A stretch of 64,000 nucleotides of DNA from Streptomyces venezuelae ATCC 10712 (GCF_008639165.1 NZ_CP029197.1:4530001-4594000), one strand, 5' to 3'; positions 32,408 through 41,868 are shown, counted from the stretch's first letter. The notes: generated from the letters alone by a model not told the origin. Translations and numbers: made by a program.

Positions 32408-34039
32408 CTAGCCCTTGCTCACCGCCGTCAGGATCTCCGGCAGCCGTCCCGCCGTCCGCGGCGCCGCCACCTTGAGGCCCGCCCAGACGAGGAGCGCGCC
32501 GTAGAGCGCGCCCGCCGGGAGCAGCAGCCACAGCAGGGACTCCTGGTCGGACAGGTGGAGGTAGACCGTCGCCCCGATCAGCGGGGCGCACAGCAGCGGG
32601 GCCACGAGCATGCCGCCGAAGATCGAGATCCAGGCCAGGGCGCCCTGTCCCGGGGCCACGTTCTTGTAGCCGCTGTCCTGCGGGATGGAGTACGGGAAGA
32701 GGGCCGAGGCCACCGCGCCGACCGCCAGCATCGCGCCGAGCAGCCCGAGCGCCAGGCCGAGGGCGTCGGGGAGCCGGGACCACGCGCCGAGGACGGCGGT
32801 CGTCAGGACGGTGACGAAGACCGCGTACGGGAGGGTGACCAGGAGCAGGGCCTGGGCCCGCGCGCGGAGTTCGGCGTACGCGTCGGCCGTCGTCGAGATG
32901 GTCTGGGCGACCATCCAGAACGCCGAGCTGTCCTGCCCGAACTGGTTGTACATCAGCATGCCGAGCATGCCGGAGGCGAAGCACGCCCAGTAGACCGAGC
33001 CCGTGCCCTGCAGGGCGTTGACGAGCGGCACGATGAGGCCGAGGGCGAGCGAGGTCACCGCGCTCGCCTTCGTCTTCGGGTCGCGCCACATGTACCGCAG
33101 GCTGCGCTCCATGACCGCGCCCGTGCGGCCGCCCGGCAGGATCCGGCCGAGCAGTCCCGTACCGCCGTCGTCGCGGACGCCGGCGTCGGAGGCCGCGCCG
33201 ATCGTGGAGCCGTCCGGCTCGACCATCAGCCGCACCAGGCTCCGCTGCCACCAGTACAGGAGCGCGACCAGCGCCGCCGCCGTGAGCAGCAGCCGGGCCG
33301 CCGCCACCGCGTAGTCGCCCCGGGCCGCGGAGTCGACCGCGCCGATCGCGGCGGCCGGCGGCAGCCAGCCGACGACGGCCGCCGCCGGTTCGAGCGATTC
33401 GAGTCCGCCGGCCCGGCCGAGGCGCTGGGCGGCGAAGTTCACGACCTGGATGCCGACCGCGATGACCAGGCCGCTGAGCAGCGCCAGGTCGCGGCCCTTG
33501 CGGGAGGTGAGGAGCCGGACGTTGGCGGCGGCCACGGCCCGGGACAGGGCCACGCACGTCACGGTCACCAGGGGCACGGCGAGGACGGCGACGACGACAC
33601 CGGCCGCGCCGTGCGCGACGGACAGGGCCGCGCCGAACGCCAGGACCAGGGTGAGGACGGGGCCGATGCCCACGAGCGAGGCCACGAGCAGCGCCCGGAT
33701 CAGCGGCCGGGGCCGCAGCGGCAGCATGACGAGCCGCGACGGGTCGAGGGTCTCGTCGCCGCTCGGGATGAACAGCGGCATCACCGTCCAGGAGAGCGCG
33801 AGGACCCCGGTGAGGAGGATCGCGACGCTGTCGGCGTCGGCGTTGCCCCGCATCAGCGCGAAGGCCAGCACCAGGGCCGCGGCGAAGACCGCGCCGAAGA
33901 CGATCGACAGGATGTACGCGGCGGTCCGGCCGCCCGACTGCCGCAGTCCGTTCCGCAGCAGGCTCAGCTTGAGCCGTACGAAGACGGAGGTGAGCGAGGC
34001 CGCGGGGGCGGTGCCGGCCGTGGTGGTGGAGGCGCTCAT
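32408..34039 (-). CDS. ABC exporter permease
   Basis: The 543-residue protein has about 12 predicted transmembrane segments (for instance AAYILSIVFGAVFAAALVLAFAL, VVVAVLAVPLVTVTCVAL, LLLTAAALVALLYWW, LLLLPAGALYGALLVWAGL). The amino end is cytoplasmic-type and a central loop has charged residues. It is encoded with an ATPase of the drug/lipid exporter class, overlapping by ATGA. The transported compound is unknown. Confidence 0.85.
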   Translation of the reverse strand: MSASTTTAGTAPAASLTSVFVRLKLSLLRNGLRQSGGRTAAYILSIVFGAVFAAALVLAFALMRGNADADSVAILLTGVLALSWTVMPLFIPSGDETLDPSRLVMLPLRPRPLIRALLVASLVGIGPVLTLVLAFGAALSVAHGAAGVVVAVLAVPLVTVTCVALSRAVAAANVRLLTSRKGRDLALLSGLVIAVGIQVVNFAAQRLGRAGGLESLEPAAAVVGWLPPAAAIGAVDSAARGDYAVAAARLLLTAAALVALLYWWQRSLVRLMVEPDGSTIGAASDAGVRDDGGTGLLGRILPGGRTGAVMERSLRYMWRDPKTKASAVTSLALGLIVPLVNALQGTGSVYWACFASGMLGMLMYNQFGQDSSAFWMVAQTISTTADAYAELRARAQALLLVTLPYAVFVTVLTTAVLGAWSRLPDALGLALGLLGAMLAVGAVASALFPYSIPQDSGYKNVAPGQGALAWISIFGGMLVAPLLCAPLIGATVYLHLSDQESLLWLLLPAGALYGALLVWAGLKVAAPRTAGRLPEILTAVSKG

Positions 34040-34881
34040 CGCTGGGTCCCGCCGCCCAGCCAGTCCAGCGAGTCGCCGGCGGCCTCGCGCCCGTTCGCGC
34101 CGACGAGTTCCAGGAACGCGGCCTGCAGCGAGGGCGCCTGGCCGCGGACCTCGGCGAGCGTGCCCTGCGCGCGGATCTGGCCCGCCGCCATCACGGCGAC
34201 CCAGTCGCAGAGCGACTCGACCAGTTCCATGACGTGGCTGGAGAAGACGACGGTGGCCCCGGAGGCGGTGTACCGCTCCAGGACGCCCCGGATGGTCTGC
34301 GCGGAGACCGGGTCGACGCCCTCGAAGGGCTCGTCGAGGAAGAGCACCTCGGGGTTGTGCAGCAGCGCCGCCGCGAGCCCGATCTTCTTCCGCATGCCGG
34401 TCGAGTAGTCCACGACCAGCTTGTTCTGCGAGCCGGTCAGGTCGAGGACGTCGAGGAGCTGCGCGGCCCGCTTGTCGACCTCGGCGCCGGGGAGGCCCCG
34501 CAGCCGCCCGGTGTACGCGAGGAGTTCACGGCCGGAGAGCCGCTCGAAGAGCCGCAGGCCCTCCGGCAGGATGCCGATGCGGGCCTTGACCTGGGCGACC
34601 GACTCGGGGTCGGCCCACACGTCGTGCCCGGCGACGAGGATGCGGCCGTGGTCCGGGCGGAGCAGGCCGGTGATCATCGAGAGCGTGGTGGTCTTGCCCG
34701 CTCCGTTGGGCCCGACGAGTCCGATGAACCTGCCCGCGGGCAGGACCAGGTCGATCCCGTTCACCGCGATCTGCTGGCCGAATCGTTTCCACAGACCCTC
34801 GACACGCACGGCGGGCACCGCACCGTCGCCCGGTGCGGCGCCCGCATTGTCGAACTCTCTGTCAAATGCCTGGTCAGGCAT
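34036..34881 (-). CDS. ABC exporter ATP-binding protein
   Basis: The 281-residue protein contains Walker A GPNGAGKTT, the Q-loop region ILPEG, a signature-like YSTGMRKKIGLAAALLH, Walker B EVLFLDEP and the H-loop SSHVMEL. The signature lacks the classic LSGGQ, as usual for CcmA/NatA-like exporter ATPases. Its stop overlaps the permease start. Confidence 0.92.
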   Translation of the reverse strand: MPDQAFDREFDNAGAAPGDGAVPAVRVEGLWKRFGQQIAVNGIDLVLPAGRFIGLVGPNGAGKTTTLSMITGLLRPDHGRILVAGHDVWADPESVAQVKARIGILPEGLRLFERLSGRELLAYTGRLRGLPGAEVDKRAAQLLDVLDLTGSQNKLVVDYSTGMRKKIGLAAALLHNPEVLFLDEPFEGVDPVSAQTIRGVLERYTASGATVVFSSHVMELVESLCDWVAVMAAGQIRAQGTLAEVRGQAPSLQAAFLELVGANGREAAGDSLDWLGGGTQR

Positions 34882-34954
34882 GCTCCGTCAACCCCTAGGT
34901 CGTCCCCGTGTGTACGGGGCCCACCCTAAGGGCGGGGCCCGCCCGGGCCCCAGG

Positions 34955-35632
34955 TCACTGCGCGCGGCCGCGTGCCTCCGCCGCTTCCCGGCCACAGGCG
35001 TACGCGAGGGCGCTGATCAGCTCCTCCGCGTCAGGGAGCCAGCGGTTCGCGGGGGTGGGGCGGCGGGCCCACTGCACGGCGCCGCAGCCGCCGATGCGGG
35101 TGGGCGGGGCCGCGACGTAGTGGCCTTCGCCGCGGGTGGTGAGGTCGATGGCGGCCGGGACCCAGCCGAGCTTGCGGACGAGGTCCGGGACCTTGGCGGC
35201 GGCGCCGGGCAGTACGAAGAAGAACATCCGGCGGTCCGGGGTGCAGGTCACCGGGCCGAGCGTCAGCTCCATCCGCTCCATCCGGGCGAGCGCGAGGAAT
35301 CCGGCCGACTCGGGCACCTCGATCGCGTCGAAGGTGCGGCCCGTCGGCAGCAGGATCGACGCCTTCGGCTGCTTCGACCACATCCGCCGGGCGCCGACCC
35401 CGCTGCCGGTCGCCTGGGTCGACCAGTCGGGCCTGACGGCGTGGGCGCCGGGCACGGCGCACGCGTCCGCCCCGCAGGAGCAGCGCTCCCTGCCCTCGAC
35501 GGCCTCCAGCCAGGTCCCGGGAAACACGTCCCAGTGCCGCTCTTCCGCGTACCGCACGGCGCTGTCCAGCAGCTGCTCGCCTCGCTGCTTGGGGATCTGT
35601 GCGGCTTCCGTGACTCCGATGGTCTCTTCCAC
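34955..35632 (-). CDS. Bifunctional DNA primase/polymerase-like (Prim-Pol) protein
   Basis: The 225-residue protein has the Prim-Pol family layout: SAVRYAEERHWDVFPGTW, a Cys-rich CSCGADACAVPG zinc-like knuckle near residue 50, ARRMWSKQPKASILLPTGRTFDAIEVP, and PPTRIGGCGAVQWARRP. In chromosomal Streptomyces copies the protein is not known to prime replication and may be structural or regulatory. I chose the GTG at 35632 (MEETIG); GTGs at 35641 and 35656 are also in frame. It is divergent from a NsdA-like regulator. Confidence 0.75.
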   Translation of the reverse strand: MEETIGVTEAAQIPKQRGEQLLDSAVRYAEERHWDVFPGTWLEAVEGRERCSCGADACAVPGAHAVRPDWSTQATGSGVGARRMWSKQPKASILLPTGRTFDAIEVPESAGFLALARMERMELTLGPVTCTPDRRMFFFVLPGAAAKVPDLVRKLGWVPAAIDLTTRGEGHYVAAPPTRIGGCGAVQWARRPTPANRWLPDAEELISALAYACGREAAEARGRAQ

Positions 35633-35854
35633 GGTGAGCACAACTCCCCCCGCCACCTGGGGTTACGGCCAGGGGGTGCGGCGGTGTGAGGCATCGATCC
35701 TGCACGCGGGGCGCATCGGAGCACGGGCGGGGGCGCGCGGGGGGCCGGGGAGCGGGGGTGGGTACGCACAGGTGGGGGCGCCGGTGGCGAAGCCGCGGCC
35801 GACGTGTCCGGTTTCGCGTGTTCACATCGGCATTGACCGGATATTCACCGGGCA

Positions 35855-35878
35855 GTGATCACCTCACCGGTGATCACC
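35855..35878 (+). promoter_or_regulatory. Repeated GTGATCACC motif upstream of the NsdA-like gene
   Basis: GTGATCACC at 35855-35863 and 35870-35878 are direct repeats 15 bp apart; each contains the palindrome GTGATCAC, and the second is a full GGTGATCACC palindrome. They lie 22-45 bp upstream of ATG 35900. A helical repeat of about 1.5 turns suggests a dimer pair or an autoregulatory site. Confidence 0.5.
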
Positions 35879-35899
35879 GCACGGCCTCAGGGGGTACAC

Positions 35900-37282
35900 A
35901 TGGCAGCCAGGCCACTCGTTCCGCGCCAGCTCAACGAACGGCTCCAGGCGCTCATTCAGGAGGCCGGCTGTTCCAACGCCGGTCTCGCCCGCAGGGTCAA
36001 CATGGTCGGCTCGGAGCGCGGCCTCGACCTGCGGTACGACAAGACGTCGGTGGCGCGCTGGCTGCGCGGGCAGCAGCCGCGCGGGCGCGCGCCGGGGATC
36101 ATCGCCGAGGCCCTGGGCCGCAAGCTGGGCCGTACGGTCACGATCGACGAGGTCGGCATGGCCAACGGCCGCAACCTCGCGGCCGGGGTGGGGCTCCAGT
36201 TCGCGCCGACCGTGCCGGGGGCGATCGAGCAGGTCTGCGAGCTGTGGCGCAGCGACGTGGGGCGCCGGGACTTCCTCGCCGGGTCGACGGTGGCGGCCTC
36301 CGCGCTCGTCGAGCCCAGCAGGGACTGGCTGATCACCGGGCCGGACGCGCACGTGGCGCGGATGGCGGGCGCCCGGGTCGGGGTCGCGGACGTGGCGGCC
36401 GTACGGGAGATGACGGCCGCACTCGTCGACCTCGACCGGCGGTTCGGCAGCGGGCACGTGCGGCCGGTGGTCGTCCACTACCTCAACAGCGTGGTCTCGG
36501 GGATGCTCTCCGGTTCGTACCGGGAGGCGGTCGGCAGGCAGCTGTTCGCGGCGGTCGCCCGACTCACCGAACTCGCCGGGTACATGGCGGTGGACACCGG
36601 TGAACCGGGCCTGGCCCAGCGGTACTACATCCAGGCGCTGCGGCTCGCCCAGGCCGCCGGCGACCGGGGCTACGGCGGCTATGTGCTCGCCGCCTCGATG
36701 AGCCACCTCGCCGCCCAGCTCGGAAACCCGCGGGAGATCGCCCAGTTGGCGAGGGCGGCGCAGGAGGGTGCGCGGGGGAAGGTGCCGCCGCGCGCGGAGG
36801 CGATGTTCCTCGCGGCCGAGGCGCGCGGGCACGCCCTGCTCGGGGACCTCAGCGCCTTCGAGACGGCGGCGGGCCGTGCCGTACGCGCCCTGGAACAGGC
36901 CGATCCGGAGTCGGGCGACGACCCGGCGTGGATCGCCCACTTCGACCGGGCGTACCTGGCGGACGAACTGGCGCACTGCTACCGGGATCTGGGGCAGGCG
37001 GAGGCGGCGGCCCGGGCGGCCGAGGAGTCGATCGCCGGGCACCCGGAGACGCGGGCGCGGCGCCGCGCGATCGGCCTCGCCCTGCTCGCCGCGGCGCAGG
37101 TCCAGCAGCGGGAGGTCGAGCAGGCCTGCCGCACGGGCACCCGGGCGCTCGAACTCCTGGGCACGCTGCGGTCGTCGCGCGGCGCGGAGTACCTGGAGGA
37201 CCTGCGGGAGCGCCTGGAGCCGTACGCGGGAGAGGCGGTGGTACGGGAGTTCGGGGCGCGCATGGAGCTGTACGCGGCGTAG
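35900..37282 (+). CDS. NsdA-like HTH/TPR developmental regulator
   Basis: The 460-residue protein begins MAARPLVPRQLNERLQALI and has an N-terminal XRE-like HTH (residues about 15-75; NAGLARRVNMVGSERG, TSVARWLRGQQPRG), an internal RRDFLAGSTVAASAL segment and a TPR-rich C-terminal half (GEPGLAQRYYIQALRLAQAAGD, EEIAQLARAAQEGARG). From memory it closely resembles the NsdA family, negative regulators of sporulation and antibiotic production in Streptomyces. Neighbouring genes differ from S. coelicolor nsdA, so it may be a paralogue. Confidence 0.75.
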   Translation: MAARPLVPRQLNERLQALIQEAGCSNAGLARRVNMVGSERGLDLRYDKTSVARWLRGQQPRGRAPGIIAEALGRKLGRTVTIDEVGMANGRNLAAGVGLQFAPTVPGAIEQVCELWRSDVGRRDFLAGSTVAASALVEPSRDWLITGPDAHVARMAGARVGVADVAAVREMTAALVDLDRRFGSGHVRPVVVHYLNSVVSGMLSGSYREAVGRQLFAAVARLTELAGYMAVDTGEPGLAQRYYIQALRLAQAAGDRGYGGYVLAASMSHLAAQLGNPREIAQLARAAQEGARGKVPPRAEAMFLAAEARGHALLGDLSAFETAAGRAVRALEQADPESGDDPAWIAHFDRAYLADELAHCYRDLGQAEAAARAAEESIAGHPETRARRRAIGLALLAAAQVQQREVEQACRTGTRALELLGTLRSSRGAEYLEDLRERLEPYAGEAVVREFGARMELYAA

Positions 37283-37328
37283 TCCCAGGTGGGGACCGTA
37301 CCGTTCGAGAAGGTGGTGTAACCGGGCT

Positions 37329-37338
37329 CACACGTGTG
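37329..37338. promoter_or_regulatory. CACACGTGTG palindrome upstream of the membrane protein
   Basis: A perfect 10-bp palindrome 68 bp before the GTG at 37406, in the promoter zone, with TGTG extension on the right. It could be a regulator site; short palindromes arise by chance, so support is weak. Confidence 0.3.
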
Positions 37339-37405
37339 TGCGGAGGCCCGTACGCACCCGGTAGCGTGAGCCGACGATTCCGTAGGTCCATCAGTAGGAG
37401 TCCCG

Positions 37406-38956
37406 GTGACGCAGAACGGACAGGGTCCGGAGCCGCAGTACCCGGCGGTGCCCCCGGCGCAGAACGCCCCAGGGGGAGCACAGCCGTACGGTGGCGCCTG
37501 GGGTCCGGCCGGCGCCTCGCCGGGCGGGCAGCCGCTGCCGCCCGCGCAGCCGCTGCCTCCGGAGGCGACGCCGGGCGGCGCCGCCGACATGCAGTCCACC
37601 CAGTACCTGCCGCCGATCCCGGCGCAGGGCGCTGTGCCGCAGCCCGGCTACGGCTACCCGGGCCCGGGCGCCCCCGGCGCCGCCGACCTGCAGGCGACCC
37701 AGCACATCGCCCCGGTCCCGGGCGCGACGCCGCCGGGATACGGGTACCCGCCGCAGGCCCCGGCCGGGATGCCGCAGGCGCCGGCCGCCGCGCCGCCGGT
37801 GCCGGGTGCGATGCCGCCGGTCCCGGGCGGGCCGCCGCAGGCCGCCGCAGGGATGCCGCCGGCCGCCGGGCCGCAGCCTGGGTACGGGTACCCGCCGCCG
37901 GCCGCCGGGGACATGCAGGCCACCCAGCACATCGCTCCCGTCCCGCCGCGGCAGGACGGCGGCAACCAGACCCAGTTCCTGGGCACGGGACCGCTCCAGG
38001 CCCCGGGCGCAGGGCCCGCCGGCGCCTCGGACGCGACCCAGTACATCGCCCCCGTACCGGCGCAGGAGCCCGGCGAGCGGCAGCCGCCCGCCGAGTTCGA
38101 CAGCCTCTTCCGGACGGAGGCCCCGCGGGCGCCCCAGGCCCCGCAGCCGCCGCGCCCGCAGGCCTACCAGCAGCCCGCCCCGGCCCCGTACCAGCAGCAG
38201 GCCCCGGCCCCCTACCAGCAGCAGCACCAGCCTCCGGCGCCCCCGCAGCAGTACGCCTACCAGGACGCGTACTACGACGACGGCGACGAGCCGGAGCCCC
38301 CGCGCCGCAAGTCGCCGGTCGGGCTGATCGCCGCCGTCGTCGTCGGCTGCGCGGTCGTCGGCCTCGGGGCGGGGGCGCTGCTCAGCGGCGGCGACGAGAA
38401 CGAGGACCCCAAGAAGGGCGGCCAGAACGTGGCGGCGAGCTCCGCCGCGCCGTCCGGCGGGGCCACCGGGGCCACCGAGCCCACCGAGAAGCCGGCCGAC
38501 CCGGCGGAGCCGCAGGCGCAGGAGCTGAGCAAGCTCCTCGCCACCAGCAGCAGCAGCCGCGACACCGTGATCAGCTCGGTCGAGTCCATCAAGCAGTGCA
38601 AGAACCTGGACAAGGCGGCGGCGGACCTGAAGGGCGCCGCCGAGCAGCGCCGGGGCCTGGTCACCCAGCTCAAGGCGCTGTCGGTCGACAAGATCCCGGA
38701 CAACGCCTCGCTGACGGCGCAGCTCACCAAGGCCTGGCAGGCCTCGGCGTCCGCGGACGACCACTACGCCGCCTGGGCCGTCCAGATGAAGGCCAAGAAC
38801 GCCTGCAAGGGTGGCAAGGCCCGCTCGACCAACCACCTGGTCGAGGCGAACAAGAAGAGCGGCGAGGCCACCACCTCCAAGAAGCGGGCGGCCTCGCTGT
38901 GGAACCCGACGGCCGAGAAGTACGGCCTGGAGAAGCGCTCCTACAGCCAGCTGTAG
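37406..38956 (+). CDS. Pro/Gln-rich membrane protein with repeated TQ(Y/H/F) motifs
   Basis: The 516-residue protein has a 300-residue low-complexity cytoplasmic region, one transmembrane helix (residues about 306-327) and an extracellular alpha-helical domain with two cysteines (residues about 360-516). The cytoplasmic part repeats a threonine motif: STQYLPP (T65), ATQHIAP (T98, T173), QTQF (T189) and ATQYIAP (T211). A DSLFR motif follows near residue 232. The TQ-aromatic pattern resembles PknB-type phosphorylation/FHA-docking sites. GTG 37406 follows AGGAG. Confidence 0.75.
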   Translation: MTQNGQGPEPQYPAVPPAQNAPGGAQPYGGAWGPAGASPGGQPLPPAQPLPPEATPGGAADMQSTQYLPPIPAQGAVPQPGYGYPGPGAPGAADLQATQHIAPVPGATPPGYGYPPQAPAGMPQAPAAAPPVPGAMPPVPGGPPQAAAGMPPAAGPQPGYGYPPPAAGDMQATQHIAPVPPRQDGGNQTQFLGTGPLQAPGAGPAGASDATQYIAPVPAQEPGERQPPAEFDSLFRTEAPRAPQAPQPPRPQAYQQPAPAPYQQQAPAPYQQQHQPPAPPQQYAYQDAYYDDGDEPEPPRRKSPVGLIAAVVVGCAVVGLGAGALLSGGDENEDPKKGGQNVAASSAAPSGGATGATEPTEKPADPAEPQAQELSKLLATSSSSRDTVISSVESIKQCKNLDKAAADLKGAAEQRRGLVTQLKALSVDKIPDNASLTAQLTKAWQASASADDHYAAWAVQMKAKNACKGGKARSTNHLVEANKKSGEATTSKKRAASLWNPTAEKYGLEKRSYSQL

Positions 38957-38981
38957 GAGGGACGGGCGGGGGAAGGGCGGC

Positions 38982-40319
38982 TCAGGGGGCGCTGAGGACG
39001 GTCTCGCCGACATCGACGAAACCGGGCTTCTGCGCCACCAGCTGTCCCTTCCTGACCACTTGGAACGTCACCTCGTGGTTGACGATCCGGGGGAAGCCGG
39101 GGGCGCCGAGCAGGTCGTCGTACTTCCAGCGCAGCACGGGCGTCAGACCGCCGGTGTCGATCCGCTCGCCCCGGTCGAGGGCGTGGGCGATCCGGTCGGC
39201 CGTGACCTTGTCGGCGTCGAGCGACTCGACGACCTTCTTCAGGACCGTGTAGGCGATCCAGGTGGTCTGGACGCCGGCGTCGGCCGGGTCGACCCGGTTG
39301 TCGGCGAAGGCGTGCTCCTGGATGACCTTGCGCATCGGCCCCCAGCTCTTGTCGGCGGCCTCCGGGTACCAGCCGGTGACGAACGCGCCCTCGAAGGGGC
39401 TGTGGGCGCCGCCGGTGCGGTCGATCACGGGCTGGCCGACGCTGCCGAGGACGGACGAGATCCGCACGGCGCCCTTCTGGTCGGAGCCGTCGTCGGAGGC
39501 GGAGCCGGAGCCGTTGCCGTCGCGGGAGCCCTTGCCGTCCGTGCCGTCGCTCCCGTCGCCGTCCTGCGCCGGGAGGCGGCGGAAGGAGTCGAAGAAGGTC
39601 TGGGTCCGCTCGCCGAGGACGGCGGTCACGCAGCCGTTCTTCTCGCCGGCCTTCTCGCGGGCCCGGGCGGCCTGCTCGGTGTACTCGGCGGCGTCCTCGA
39701 CGGCCGGGATGTCGACGGCGCCGCGGTGGCTCGCCTTGCGCAGACCGGAGTTGAGGAGCTCGGGGAGCTTGTCCCCGGCGAGGGTGTCCGGCCGGACCAG
39801 GGAGACGGTCCGGCAGGAGCTCGCGAGCTGCATGCCGTGACCGGCGATCAGCGAGGCCTGTCCGCCGTTGACCGGGTAGGAGAGCGGGCTGGTGAACTCG
39901 TCCTCCGATATGCCGTAGCCGCCGATGTACGGGATGCCGGCGGCCTCGAGCGGGGCCATGAAGGCCCGCCCGTTCTGGCTGTACGAGCCGACGACGGCGA
40001 CCGCGTTCTCGCGGACGGCGCGGCGGGCGCAGGCGGCGGCGCCGGCGGAGGTGTTGTGCTCGTTGCAGGTGAGGACGCGCAGTTCGTGGCCGTCGATCCC
40101 GCCCTGGGAGTTGACCCACCGGGCGAACGCCTGCGCCATGGCGGGCATTCCGGGCATATTGGTCGCCCGGGTCTGGTCGGGCGCCCACGTCATGACGGTG
40201 ACGGGCTCCCTGGATCCCCCCGTGGTTCCAGGGAGCACGCCGCAACCGGTGAGCAACGAGGCTCCGGCCGCCGCGGTCATGACGTACGCGAGGAGTGAGG
40301 TCTGTCGCCTTCCGGTCAT
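38982..40319 (-). CDS. ABC substrate-binding lipoprotein (branched-chain amino acid type)
   Basis: The 445-residue protein has a signal peptide with lipobox LLTGC (cysteine about residue 26). Its periplasmic-binding fold resembles LivJ (GGIDGHELRVL, AVVGSYSQNGRAFMAPLEAAGIPYIGGY, AGVQTTWIAYTVLKKVVES). An unusual Asp/Gly/Ser-rich insert of about 30 residues (around 252-283) interrupts the fold. No LivHMGF transporter is adjacent, so it may be an orphan receptor. Confidence 0.8.
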   Translation of the reverse strand: MTGRRQTSLLAYVMTAAAGASLLTGCGVLPGTTGGSREPVTVMTWAPDQTRATNMPGMPAMAQAFARWVNSQGGIDGHELRVLTCNEHNTSAGAAACARRAVRENAVAVVGSYSQNGRAFMAPLEAAGIPYIGGYGISEDEFTSPLSYPVNGGQASLIAGHGMQLASSCRTVSLVRPDTLAGDKLPELLNSGLRKASHRGAVDIPAVEDAAEYTEQAARAREKAGEKNGCVTAVLGERTQTFFDSFRRLPAQDGDGSDGTDGKGSRDGNGSGSASDDGSDQKGAVRISSVLGSVGQPVIDRTGGAHSPFEGAFVTGWYPEAADKSWGPMRKVIQEHAFADNRVDPADAGVQTTWIAYTVLKKVVESLDADKVTADRIAHALDRGERIDTGGLTPVLRWKYDDLLGAPGFPRIVNHEVTFQVVRKGQLVAQKPGFVDVGETVLSAP

Positions 40320-40409
40320 GGTCACGCACACTTCCGCCTCACGGGTAACGCGGGAGTGAGCACACTTCAACGGAGGGTGACACCAAGGTGAATTACGGGG
40401 GGCGCGAGG

Positions 40410-40426
40410 GGTCGGCTCCGCCGACC
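40410..40426 (+). other. Small hairpin 5' of the SCO4402-like gene
   Basis: GGTCGGC and GCCGACC flank TCC, 26 bp before the GTG at 40452. It may be an untranslated-region structure or an operator. Confidence 0.3.
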
Positions 40427-40451
40427 GGACAAGGGAACGTACGATCGAAAC

Positions 40452-40958
40452 GTGTCCAGTCCAGTCTCCGGTTCGGTGAACTCTTCCCGTCGCGGCCGTC
40501 GCTCCTCCACCATGGGCGGCATGCCGCTCAACGACATGCCGTGGTGGCGCTGGCGCAGCAACGTGCGCTCGGCGCTGCACATGCTCTCCGACCCCGGGTT
40601 CCACGAGACCACCTGGCTGGCCGGCCTGGAGGGGTACGGCGACGTCACCGACGCCGTCTACCGCCTGGTCGAGGACACCTGGCTCGACAACTGGTCCGCC
40701 GAGAAGTACGTCGGCTCGATCTTCCGCGACACCGGCGAGGCCGCCCTCGTCGACGTCGCCGTCCTCCGCGTGCTGCGCATCATGCACCAGGTGGGGCCGG
40801 ACGCCCCGGTCTCCGCCTACCTCCAGCACCCCGGCTGGCCCGAGGCCGTACGCGCCGCCCGCGAGGCCCACGTACGCCTCGCGCTCGCCGACGGGGAGGA
40901 CCCCGACACGCCCCCGCGCTCCCTCGACGTGCTGCACATCATGACGGGGTCCGTCTGA
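40452..40958 (+). CDS. SCO4402 family conserved protein
   Basis: The 168-residue protein has a basic N-terminus and the conserved core PLNDMPWWRWRSNVRSALHMLSDPGF, given as residues 24-49. The rest is acidic and helical (GYGDVTDAVYRLVEDTWLDN, DVAVLRVLRIMHQVGP). I recognise the Streptomyces SCO4402 family, whose function is unknown. It precedes purU by 46 bp and may share its transcript. GTG 40452 has a poor ribosome site; ATG 40512 is an alternative. Confidence 0.75.
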   Translation: MSSPVSGSVNSSRRGRRSSTMGGMPLNDMPWWRWRSNVRSALHMLSDPGFHETTWLAGLEGYGDVTDAVYRLVEDTWLDNWSAEKYVGSIFRDTGEAALVDVAVLRVLRIMHQVGPDAPVSAYLQHPGWPEAVRAAREAHVRLALADGEDPDTPPRSLDVLHIMTGSV

Positions 40959-41004
40959 CGGACAGTGGGTCACCCGGCCCGCCCGGGTATGGCAGGCTGA
41001 CGGG

Positions 41005-41856
41005 ATGACCGACCAGTACGTCCTCACCCTCTCGTGCCCCGACAAGCAGGGCATCGTGCACGCCGTGTCGAGCTACCTCTTCATCACGGGATGCAACATC
41101 GAGGACAGCCAGCAGTTCGGAGACCGCGACACCGGGCTCTTCTTCATGCGGGTCCACTTCTCGGCCGAGGCCCCGGTGAACGTCGACAAGCTGCGGGCCA
41201 GCTTCGCCGCCGTCGGCGACTCCTTCACGATGGACTGGCAGATCAACCGCGCCGACCAGCGCATGCGGATCGTCCTCATGGTGTCGAAGTTCGGCCACTG
41301 CCTGAACGACCTGCTGTTCCGCTCGCGGATCGGGGCGCTGCCCGTCGAGATCGTCGCGGTGGTGTCCAACCACACCGACTTCCAGGAACTCGTCGGCTCG
41401 TACGGGATTCCCTTCCGGCACATTCCGGTCACCAAGGACACCAAGGCGGCGGCCGAGGCGGAACTCCTCGACCTGGTCCGCGAGGAGAACGTCGAGCTGG
41501 TCGTCCTCGCCCGCTACATGCAGGTCCTCTCCGACGACCTCTGCAAGCAGCTCTCCGGGCGGATCATCAACATCCACCACTCCTTCCTCCCCAGCTTCAA
41601 GGGCGCCAAGCCCTACCACCAGGCGCACGCCCGCGGCGTGAAGCTGATCGGCGCGACCGCCCACTACGTGACGGCCGACCTCGACGAGGGCCCGATCATC
41701 GAGCAGGAGGTCGAGCGGGTGGGCCACGAGGTGACGCCGGACCAGCTGGTGGCGATCGGCCGCGACGTGGAGTGCCAGGCGCTGGCCCGCGCGGTGAAGT
41801 GGCACGCGGAACACCGCATCCTCCTCAACGGCCGCCGCACGGTCGTCTTCGCGTAG
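41005..41856 (+). CDS. purU: Formyltetrahydrofolate deformylase
   Basis: The 283-residue protein has an N-terminal ACT domain (YVLTLSCPDKQGIVHAVSSYL, residues 4-85) and a formyltransferase-like catalytic domain (MVSKFGHCLNDLLFR, INIHHSFLPSFKGAKPYHQA, ADLDEGPIIEQ). The His and Asp of the last two motifs are catalytic in the family. It hydrolyses 10-formyl-THF to formate and THF, balancing one-carbon pools for purine and methionine synthesis. Confidence 0.95.
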   Translation: MTDQYVLTLSCPDKQGIVHAVSSYLFITGCNIEDSQQFGDRDTGLFFMRVHFSAEAPVNVDKLRASFAAVGDSFTMDWQINRADQRMRIVLMVSKFGHCLNDLLFRSRIGALPVEIVAVVSNHTDFQELVGSYGIPFRHIPVTKDTKAAAEAELLDLVREENVELVVLARYMQVLSDDLCKQLSGRIINIHHSFLPSFKGAKPYHQAHARGVKLIGATAHYVTADLDEGPIIEQEVERVGHEVTPDQLVAIGRDVECQALARAVKWHAEHRILLNGRRTVVFA

Positions 41857-41868
41857 CCCCTCGTCTCG

